6,094 bases of DNA from the NCBI GenBank assembly GCA_023428465.1, contig JAEYXM010000285.1, positions 1 to 6,094 of the forward strand, in the 5' to 3' direction. The position numbers were made by a program, and so were the translations under genes. The notes beneath the pieces were generated by a model. That model had not been told where the DNA came from, did no database searches, and worked only from the letters and a program-made list of their open reading frames with translations. Positions 1-5,193 of the stretch are shown in pieces. The stretch comes from Actinomycetes bacterium. GTDB lineage: Bacteria > Actinomycetota > Actinomycetes > Actinomycetales > Cellulomonadaceae. Numbering within the stretch: the first letter of the stretch is position 1; every line of letters begins with the position of its first letter.

Positions 1-1560
1 GGGCTCCGGCGCGGCCGGCCGGCGGCCGTCCTGGTCGCGCCCGCGCTCGTCGCCGCCGGGGTTGCGCTCCTGCCCATCGGGTACCTGCTCGTCCGGGCGG
101 CGGAGGCCGGCTGGCCCACGGTCTCCGCGATCCTCCTGCGCGACCGCACACCGGCCCTCGTGGTCCGCAGCCTCACCCTGGCCGGGGCGGTCACGGCGAC
201 CGCGGTGGTGATCGGCGTCGGGCTCGCGTGGCTGACCACGCGCACGAACCTGCCCGGACGGCGGTTCTGGGGCGTCGTCGCGGCCCTGCCGCTGGCCGTG
301 CCGAGCTTCGTCGCCGCCTACACGTGGGTGTCGGTCGTCCCGTCGGTGTCCGGGTTCACGGGCACGTGGCTCGTGCTCAGCTTCTCGACGTACCCGTACG
401 TGTTCCTGCCGGTCGCGGCCGCGCTGCGCGGCACCGACCCGGCGCTCGAGGAGGTCGCCCGGTCCCTGGGCCGGGGCACCGCCCGCACGGCCCTGACGGT
501 CACGGCACGGCTGGCGCGCCCGGCCGCGACCGCCGGCGCGCTCCTCGTCGCGCTCTACGCGCTCAGCGACTTCGGCACCCCGTCGCTCATGCGGTACGAC
601 GTCTTCACGCGCGCCATCCACACCTCCTACACGGCGTCGTTCGACCGCACGCCCGCGGCCGTCCTGTCGCTCGTGCTCGTCGTGCTCACCGTCGTGGTCA
701 CCGTGGGCGAGACGCGCTCACGCGGGCGGGCCGAGTACGCGCGCGTCGGGTCCGGTGCGGCGCGCACCGCGCACACGGTCCGGCTGGGCCTCGCGACCCC
801 GTTCGCCGTCGCGGGCGCCGGGGCGGTCGCCGCGGTCGCGCTCGGGTACCCCCTCACGGTGCTCGGCTACTGGGTCTCACAAGGCCGGTCCGCCGGCGTC
901 GACTGGGGCGAGCTCGGCCCGGCCGGGCTGTCGACCGTGTGGGTCGCGCTCCTCGGTGCCGCCGCCGCGACCGCGCTCGCCGTGCCCGTCGGCATCCTCG
1001 CCGCGCGGCACCCCGACCGCGGCGGCCGCCTCCTGGAGCACCTGACGTTCGCCGGGCACGCCGTCCCGGGCCTCGTCGTCGCACTGGCCCTCGTGTTCCT
1101 CGGCGTCCGGTACGCGCAGCCGATCTACCAGCGCACCCCGCTCCTCGTGCTCGCGTACGCGGTGCTCTTCATGCCCGCCGTCGTCGGGTCCGTGCGCGCC
1201 GCCGTCAGCCAGAGCCCACTGCGCCTGGAGGAGATCGCGCGGTCCCTCGGCCGCACGCCCGCGGGCGTGCTCCGCACGGTCACCCTGCCGCTCGCCGCAC
1301 CAGGCGTCGCGGCCGGCTTCGCGCTCGTCACCCTGACGGCGATGAAGGAGCTCCCCGCGACGCTCCTGCTCCGGCCCACCGGCATGGACACCCTCGCCAC
1401 ACGCCTGTGGACCGAGACCGGCGTCGGCGCCTACGCGGCCGCCGCGCCCTACGCCGTCGCGCTCGTCGTGCTCGCGGCCGTGCCGACGGTCGTCCTCACG
1501 CGCGTGCAGGCCCGCGGGCCCGCCGCGCAGCCCGCCGCCCTCACGGAGGTGGCCGCATGA
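1..1560 (+). CDS. ABC importer permease, fused two-domain, ferric-iron (FbpB/AfuB) type; 5' end cut by window
   Basis: Membrane subunit of a binding-protein-dependent importer; it forms the channel through which substrate crosses the cytoplasmic membrane. The frame is open from base 1 to the TGA at 1558-1560, giving 519 visible residues. The first visible stretch is already a transmembrane helix (about residues 8-32), so only a short N-terminus is missing. A GTG at 160 lies in frame but would remove this helix, so it is not the likely start. Two permease halves are visible, each with the cytoplasmic EAA loop that docks on the ATPase: EEVARSLGR near residue 150 and EEIARSLGR near residue 410. 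The phrases SDFGTPSLM (after the first loop) and MKELPATLLLRP (after the second) are typical of iron(III) permeases of the FbpB/AfuB group, which carry both halves on one chain. Substrate is inferred from this resemblance; related subfamilies move thiamine or phosphonates. The ATPase gene follows with a 4-base overlap. The binding-protein gene is expected upstream, outside the window. Confidence 0.9.
   Translation, partial: GLRRGRPAAVLVAPALVAAGVALLPIGYLLVRAAEAGWPTVSAILLRDRTPALVVRSLTLAGAVTATAVVIGVGLAWLTTRTNLPGRRFWGVVAALPLAVPSFVAAYTWVSVVPSVSGFTGTWLVLSFSTYPYVFLPVAAALRGTDPALEEVARSLGRGTARTALTVTARLARPAATAGALLVALYALSDFGTPSLMRYDVFTRAIHTSYTASFDRTPAAVLSLVLVVLTVVVTVGETRSRGRAEYARVGSGAARTAHTVRLGLATPFAVAGAGAVAAVALGYPLTVLGYWVSQGRSAGVDWGELGPAGLSTVWVALLGAAAATALAVPVGILAARHPDRGGRLLEHLTFAGHAVPGLVVALALVFLGVRYAQPIYQRTPLLVLAYAVLFMPAVVGSVRAAVSQSPLRLEEIARSLGRTPAGVLRTVTLPLAAPGVAAGFALVTLTAMKELPATLLLRPTGMDTLATRLWTETGVGAYAAAAPYAVALVVLAAVPTVVLTRVQARGPAAQPAALTEVAA
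1545..1549 (+). promoter_or_regulatory. Ribosome binding site of the ABC ATPase gene
   Basis: GGAGG lies inside the last codons of the permease gene, 7 bases before the ATG at 1557. With the ATGA stop/start overlap (1557-1560) it fixes the ATPase start and indicates translational coupling of the two genes. Confidence 0.8.
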
Positions 1561-2636
1561 GCCGCCTCGAGGTCCGTGGCGTGCACAAGTCCTTCGGGTC
1601 GACGACCGTCCTGCGCGGCATGGACCTGGACGTCCCGTCGGGCGCGCTCGCCGCGCTCCTCGGCCACTCCGGCTGCGGCAAGACCACGCTTCTGCGCGTC
1701 GTCGCCGGGTTCGAGCCCGCCGACGCCGGCGAAGTCCGCATCGGTGGGCGCGTCGTCGTCTCCGGGCGCACCGGGGTGGCGCCCGAGCGCCGCCGCGTGA
1801 GCGTCGTCCCGCAGGAGGGCGCGCTCTTCCCGCACCTGACCGTCGCGCAGAACGTCGCGTTCGGCGTGCCCGGTCGCGGCCCGGCCGCGCGCCGCCGCCG
1901 CCGCGAACGCGTCCAGGACCTCCTCGCGCTCATCGGCCTCGCGGACACCGGCGACCGGATGCCCTCGCAGCTGTCCGGCGGCCAGCAGCAGCGCGTCGCC
2001 GTCGCGCGGGCGCTGGCCCCCGAGCCCGACGTCGTCCTCCTCGACGAGCCCTTCTCCGCACTCGACGCGGCCCTGCGCGGCGCGCTCCGCGAGGACGTCC
2101 GCGCCGCCCTCAAGGCCACCGGCGCGACGGGCGTCCTCGTCACGCACGACCAGGAAGAGGCCCTGAGCATCGCCGACCTCGTCGCCGTAGTGCGCGACGG
2201 CGTCGTCGTGCAGGCCGCCGAGCCCGCGCGCGTCTACCGCGAACCCGTGGACCTGGAGACCGCGCGCTTCGTCGGCGACGCCGTGCTGCTCCCCGCCGAC
2301 GTCGAGGGCGGTGTCGCGCGCACGCCCGTCGGGACGCTCAAGCTGCTGCGCGGGGACCACGTGACCCGCGGGCGCGGACAGGTCGCGGTACGGCCCGAGC
2401 AGTTCCACATGGTCCGCGCCGGCCGCGGCGTCGTCGCGACCGTCGACGCCGTCACGTTCCACGGCCACGACGCCACGGTCCAGCTGACCGTCGCGGGTGG
2501 GCTCGACGGCGCCCAGGGCGATGCCGCGCACCGCGTCCTGTGCCGCACGCAGGGCCCGCTGCCCGACGTCGGCGTGCAGGTCAGCCTGCTCGTCGCCGGC
2601 CCGGTGTCCTTCTTCGCGGCGGACGGCGCCCGGTGA
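1557..2636 (+). CDS. ABC importer ATP-binding protein, ferric-iron (FbpC/AfuC) type
   Basis: Cytoplasmic ATPase that powers the permease encoded just upstream; 359 residues, a usual length for this family. All nucleotide-binding motifs are intact: Walker A GHSGCGKT (residues 36-43), Q-loop glutamine 86 in VVPQEGALFPHLT, ABC signature LSGGQ (139-143), Walker B VVLLDEP (159-165) with catalytic Glu164, D-loop SALD (167-170) and switch His197 in VTHDQEEAL. Residues from about 240 to the end form the accessory C-terminal region of this transporter class (TOBE-like), with the typical VRPEQ at 278-282. The sequence LFPHLTVAQNVAFG and the partner permease support the FbpC-like iron group, but other substrates of the same superfamily (spermidine/putrescine, thiamine, phosphonate) are not excluded by sequence alone. 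The start at 1557 is preferred: a good Shine-Dalgarno lies 7 bases upstream and the protein begins MSRLEVRGVHKSFG, a normal N-terminus. The frame stays open upstream to 228, but that stretch is only the permease gene read in another frame. The gene ends where convergent - strand sequence begins. Confidence 0.95.
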   Translation: MSRLEVRGVHKSFGSTTVLRGMDLDVPSGALAALLGHSGCGKTTLLRVVAGFEPADAGEVRIGGRVVVSGRTGVAPERRRVSVVPQEGALFPHLTVAQNVAFGVPGRGPAARRRRRERVQDLLALIGLADTGDRMPSQLSGGQQQRVAVARALAPEPDVVLLDEPFSALDAALRGALREDVRAALKATGATGVLVTHDQEEALSIADLVAVVRDGVVVQAAEPARVYREPVDLETARFVGDAVLLPADVEGGVARTPVGTLKLLRGDHVTRGRGQVAVRPEQFHMVRAGRGVVATVDAVTFHGHDATVQLTVAGGLDGAQGDAAHRVLCRTQGPLPDVGVQVSLLVAGPVSFFAADGAR

Positions 2637-3299
2637 CCGACGCGCCGACCCGGGTGCGCCCGGCGCGCGCGGCCCACCCGCCGCCCACACCACCCGGTCT
2701 TCGGCGAGGGCCACCCGGCCCAGCGACGCGGCCGTGCTGTCCGCGGGGGCCGACGAGACGGCCATGAGGTCCAGCTGGGCACCTGTCGCGCGCGACACGA
2801 CGCTGTTGCCCCAGTCGCCCGTGACGAACCAGTCGGCGGTGAGCGCGCCCACGCCCCAGCGGTATGCGTCGCCCGTTCCCCACGCCGGGACCTCCTCGGC
2901 ACCGGCGGGCGCCCGGAACACGAGGCGGGGGTCGACGGGCCGCAGGTAGCCGATGGTCCCGTCGGCGGCGGCGACGGCCGTCTGCTCCACGCGCACGACC
3001 TCCTCGGCGCGGCCGAGCGTCACAGCGGAGTCGGTGGCGTCCAGTGACCGCCGGATCACGGTGCCCTCCGTCGAGAGCGCCCACAGGGAGTCGTCGGTCA
3101 TCCAGAAGTACTGGAGGTCCACGTCACCGGGCACCACCTCGACCGCGCCCGGCGGCGGCGGGTTCAGCCCCTGCGGGGCGTCGCCGGGTGCACCGGCCGG
3201 CGCCCCGGCTGCCGGCAGCACAGCGGCGAGGACCCCGACGGCGGCCACCAGGGCGATGTGGCGCAGGCGGGCGGACGCGGACGCAGTGGTCGCGGTCAT
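2637..3299 (-). pseudogene. Secreted repeat (beta-propeller-like) protein, 3'-truncated
   Basis: Starts at the ATG at 3299-3297, with GAGGAAG 7 bases upstream. Residues 1-33 are a Sec-type signal peptide: arginines at 11 and 13, a hydrophobic core, and AGA before the likely cut after Ala33. A proline-rich linker follows (about 34-58). Residues 60-206 show loosely repeated strand-like units, for example DDSLWALSTEGTVIRRSLD (69-87), DGTIGYL (113-119), ADWFVTGDWGNSVVSRATG (155-173) and GRVALAEDRVVWAAGG (194-209). They resemble blades of a beta-propeller or PQQ/WD-type repeat protein, but I do not recognise the family. Recognisable sequence stops at residue 209 (near 2673). The frame has no stop there and runs on to 1449, antisense to the ABC ATPase and the end of the permease, giving a nominal 616-residue product whose last 400 residues are antisense sequence. 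A real propeller would need more blades. I infer loss of the 3' end by deletion or rearrangement. A frameshift is the alternative: the nearest stop in another frame is at 2581. The signal peptide means export if it is translated. Confidence 0.65.
2650..2663. terminator. GC hairpin between convergent genes, possible terminator
   Basis: CCGGG-TGCG-CCCGG forms a 5-bp stem with a 4-base loop, beginning 13 bases after the ATPase stop codon. It reads the same way on both strands and sits exactly where the two transcription directions meet. There is no T-run on either side, so classical intrinsic termination is not shown. Confidence 0.3.
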
Positions 3300-3302
3300 C
3301 GG

Positions 3303-3346
3303 GTCACTTCCTCGTGACGCGGGCGTCTCGTGGCAGACGCGGTCAC
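3303..3346 (-). promoter_or_regulatory. Inverted-repeat leader with three GTCAC/GTGAC arms upstream of the truncated gene
   Basis: In the - strand transcript the order is GTGAC (3346-3342), a perfect 6-bp hairpin GCGTCT-gccacg-AGACGC (3340-3323), GTCAC (3318-3314), GAGGAA, then GTGAC (3307-3303). The middle GTCAC can pair with the first GTGAC, extending the hairpin and leaving the ribosome binding site free. It can instead pair with the last GTGAC, which puts the ribosome binding site in a 6-base loop. At the DNA level, GTCAC-N6-GTGAC is also a 16-bp palindrome that could be an operator. The pairings are seen; any regulatory role is inference. Confidence 0.35.
3307..3313 (-). promoter_or_regulatory. 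Ribosome binding site of the truncated secreted-protein gene
   Basis: GAGGAAG on the - strand, 7 bases before the ATG at 3299. It decides the start of this gene and supports that the gene was once functional. It is flanked by GTCAC on its 5' side and overlaps the beginning of GTGAC on its 3' side. Confidence 0.7.
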
Positions 3347-3378
3347 CGCATGAACGCCCCGCGCCCGGCGAACGTTGT

Positions 3379-3402
3379 GCGCGGCGCCTGCGCCGGCCGC
3401 GC
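3379..3402 (-). terminator. GC stem-loop just after the SLH gene stop, possible terminator
   Basis: GCGCGGC (3379-3385) is complementary to GCCGCGC (3396-3402), a 7-bp stem with a 10-base loop; an alternative inner stem CGGCG/CGCCG (3382-3386 with 3391-3395) is also possible. It begins 6 bases past the SLH gene stop in the direction of transcription. No U-tract follows, so read-through into the truncated gene is possible. Confidence 0.3.
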
Positions 3403-3407
3403 CGCCG

Positions 3408-5039
3408 TCAGCCCGTCGTCATCGGCCCCATCTGGACGACCTCGAACGCGCTGCCCGGGACGTCCTTGAGGGTGTTCAGCTGGTCGTCGTCCCACCGCGC
3501 GTCGGGCGCGCCGGAGACGAACCAGTCGGAGCCGTTGTCGGCGAGGATCATCCCGTAGGTCTGCATGGCCTGCAGGATCACGCGCGCCTGGTACGGGTAC
3601 CCCGAGATGTCGAAGTCCGACTTCAGACGCACGCGCATGCCCATGGGCGGCAGCGACGGGCTGGGGTTGTCGCTCGCGTAGTGCCGGGCCGGCGGGACGT
3701 ACGCCTGACGCGTCTGGTTCACCGTGAACCGGATCGCGTGGTCGATGACCCCGGACGCGACCTCGTCGTACCGGACCAGGCCGGGCAGGATCGGCAGGCC
3801 GGCGGCGTCGGCGCTGGTCCAGCCCGCGGGGCGGGTCGTGCCGTTCTCCAGGTCGAAGATCGCGCCGCTGCCCGCGCGCCACGAACCGTCCGGCTGGGGG
3901 TAGGCGGCGTAGAGCTCGTAGAGCGTGCGCGAGGCCGCGTCGACGACGATCACGTGCCGGTCGCCGGTCGAGGAGGCGCCACCCTCGATGGGCGCGTCCC
4001 ACGGGATCGGGTAAGGCCCGGGGTCCGACTCGTCCGCGTAGTGGAACGTCACCCGGACCGGCGCCTGCTCCGGCCCGACGACGACGTACGGGATGCCGAA
4101 CGGCCCGCCGTTCCAGTCGGCGCCGAAGTCCATGTGCAGCGTGTCCGACGCCCCGATGGACGCGATGAGGGTGCTCGACGCGGGGTCGACGGGCTCGTCG
4201 TCGACGGGCGTGTTCCACGGGTCCGACGCCGGGAAGATCCGGAAGTCGATGGGTGCGCCCGGCCCGACGGCGTAGTCGACCTCGGGCAAGAGGTCCGCGG
4301 TGATCGCGCGGTACAGGAACGCGGCCATGGCCTGACGTTCGATGCTCAGGCCCGGTCGGAACGTGCCGTCCGGCCAGCCGGTCGTGACGCCCGTGGTCGC
4401 GAGCCAGGCCACCGCACCGCAGAACGGGTTGCCGACCGACACGTCGTCGAAGGGCGCCTCGGTGCACGCGGGCGCGTCGTCGCCGTCGTGGGCCAGGCGG
4501 TACAGGAACGCCGCCATGGCCTCGCGCGTCACCGGGGAGGCCGGTCGGTAGGTGCCGTCCGGCCAGCCCGTGGTGGCGCCGGTCGAGACGAGCCAGCGGA
4601 CCTCGCCGCAGAACGGGTGCGTCAGACCGACGTCGGCGAACGCCGGTGCCCCGCACCCGGGCGCCCGGGCGCCGCCGTGCGCGGCCCGGTACAGGAAGGC
4701 CGCGAGCGCGTCCCGGTTGATCGCCGCGAGACCGCGGAAGGTGCCGTCGGTGTACCCGCGCACGATGCCGCGGTCGGCGAGCCACGTGATCTCGGTGGCG
4801 AACGGGTCGCCCGGGCGGACGTCGCCGAACGCCGCCTGCAGGGCGGCGGGCGCGGGCGCAGGCGCAGTCGACGCGGCGAGCGCCGGGGAGGCGGGAGCGG
4901 GTACGGCGACCTGCGGCGTCCCCGGCACCGGTCGAGCGGACGCCCCCGCCGGGACGACGGCGCCGAGCACCGCGACGGCGACGGTGGTGACCAGGCACGC
5001 GACGCGTGCGCGGACGGCAGTGACGTGCGTGGGCCTCAT
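3408..5039 (-). CDS. Secreted SLH-repeat protein with a large C-terminal domain of unknown function
   Basis: 543 residues. Residues 1-35 are a signal peptide with a long hydrophobic core and an AGASA cut site (after Ala35). A proline/alanine-rich linker follows (about 36-68). Three S-layer homology repeats then run at a fixed 63-residue period: about 70-118, 133-181 and 196-244. Each has the pattern F-x-DV ... I/V-x-WL ... G-W/Y-x-DGT-F/Y-R ... R-x-A-x-AAFLYR. SLH triplets bind secondary cell-wall polymers, so the protein should be held on the outer cell surface. Residues from about 264 to the end form one compact region with features of a conserved domain: FPASDPWNTPV, DESDPGPYPIP, GDRHVIVVD, GWTSADAAGLPILPGLVRYD, ADNGSDWFVSGAPDARW. 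I recall similar phrases in uncharacterised secreted bacterial proteins but know of no function. The C-terminal domain has no cysteine. The ATG at 5039-5037 was chosen because GAGGGGG lies 7 bases upstream and the signal peptide follows directly; the frame is open far upstream but that stretch is not protein-like. The gene ends 108 bases before the start of the truncated secreted-protein gene on the same strand. Confidence 0.9.
   Translation of the reverse strand: MRPTHVTAVRARVACLVTTVAVAVLGAVVPAGASARPVPGTPQVAVPAPASPALAASTAPAPAPAALQAAFGDVRPGDPFATEITWLADRGIVRGYTDGTFRGLAAINRDALAAFLYRAAHGGARAPGCGAPAFADVGLTHPFCGEVRWLVSTGATTGWPDGTYRPASPVTREAMAAFLYRLAHDGDDAPACTEAPFDDVSVGNPFCGAVAWLATTGVTTGWPDGTFRPGLSIERQAMAAFLYRAITADLLPEVDYAVGPGAPIDFRIFPASDPWNTPVDDEPVDPASSTLIASIGASDTLHMDFGADWNGGPFGIPYVVVGPEQAPVRVTFHYADESDPGPYPIPWDAPIEGGASSTGDRHVIVVDAASRTLYELYAAYPQPDGSWRAGSGAIFDLENGTTRPAGWTSADAAGLPILPGLVRYDEVASGVIDHAIRFTVNQTRQAYVPPARHYASDNPSPSLPPMGMRVRLKSDFDISGYPYQARVILQAMQTYGMILADNGSDWFVSGAPDARWDDDQLNTLKDVPGSAFEVVQMGPMTTG
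4308..4832 (-). repeat. Three tandem SLH coding repeats, 189-bp period
   Basis: Units lie at about 4686-4832, 4497-4643 and 4308-4454. The second and third units are close enough at the DNA level to share an identical 17-base string (4363-4379 and 4552-4568) exactly 189 bases apart; the first unit is more diverged. This is in-frame domain duplication inside the SLH gene, not a mobile or intergenic repeat. Confidence 0.8.
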
Positions 5040-5046
5040 CGCCACA

Positions 5047-5053
5047 CCCCCTC
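5047..5053 (-). promoter_or_regulatory. Ribosome binding site of the SLH gene
   Basis: GAGGGGG on the - strand, 7 bases before the ATG at 5039. It excludes the in-frame GTG two codons upstream (5045-5043), which would lie almost on top of it. Confidence 0.7.
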
Positions 5054-5114
5054 GGGACGGTGGGCGGGACCCGGGTCGTCCGGCGGCAGCCGGCGCCGTG
5101 CCGCGCCCGCTCCC

Positions 5115-5144
5115 AGTATCGGCACGGCAGGTCGGGCGTGTCGC
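5115..5144 (-). promoter_or_regulatory. Candidate sigma-70-type promoter of the SLH gene
   Basis: Read on the - strand: GCGACA (5144-5139, 4/6 match to TTGACA), an 18-base spacer, then GATACT (5120-5115, 4/6 match to TATAAT, with the important A at position 2 and T at position 6). It lies about 75 bases before the ATG and is the least GC-rich patch in the 154-base gap between the membrane-protein gene and the SLH gene. It is a pattern match only. Confidence 0.35.
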
Positions 5145-5149
5145 GGGAA

Positions 5150-5172
5150 CCGGCTGCGGACGCCGCGGCCGG
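5150..5172 (-). terminator. Stem-loop after the membrane-protein gene, possible terminator
   Basis: CCGGC (5150-5154) pairs with GCCGG (5168-5172), and GCGG (5156-5159) pairs with CCGC (5163-5166) around a 3-base loop. On the - strand RNA the two helices are separated by a single A/C mismatch. It begins 21 bases past the stop codon of the membrane-protein gene and precedes the candidate SLH promoter. There is no U-run. Confidence 0.35.
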
Positions 5173-5193
5173 CGACCGGGCCGTGGGACGACG

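Noticed and set aside
228..1556. N-terminal extension of the ATPase frame by 443 codons
   Set aside because: It overlaps the whole permease gene in another frame, is dominated by R, A, G and P, and the ATPase has its own Shine-Dalgarno and normal start at 1557.
1449..2636. Taking the full 616-codon - strand frame from 3299 as one intact protein
   Set aside because: The part below about 2673 is antisense to the ATPase and permease genes and shows no repeat or domain character; only the first 209 residues look like real protein.
3343..3351. Minimal upstream ORF ATG-CGG-TGA on the - strand before the truncated gene
   Set aside because: Three codons without a clear Shine-Dalgarno is easily chance; kept only as a note in the leader finding.
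2953..3558. + strand open frames across 2864-3558
   Set aside because: They run opposite the signal peptide, leader and start of the truncated gene and the end of the SLH gene, with low-complexity composition and no good ribosome binding site seen.
3900..3980. L,D-transpeptidase (YkuD)-like match in the SLH protein (RHVIVVDAASRTLYELY)
   Set aside because: The phrase resembles the first strands of that family, but the catalytic His and the S-x-GC-x-R cysteine motif are absent and the C-terminal domain contains no cysteine at all.
4363..4568. Repeated 17-base string 189 bases apart, as a CRISPR or mobile repeat
   Set aside because: The copies are in frame at the same position of SLH repeats 2 and 3; protein domain duplication explains them.
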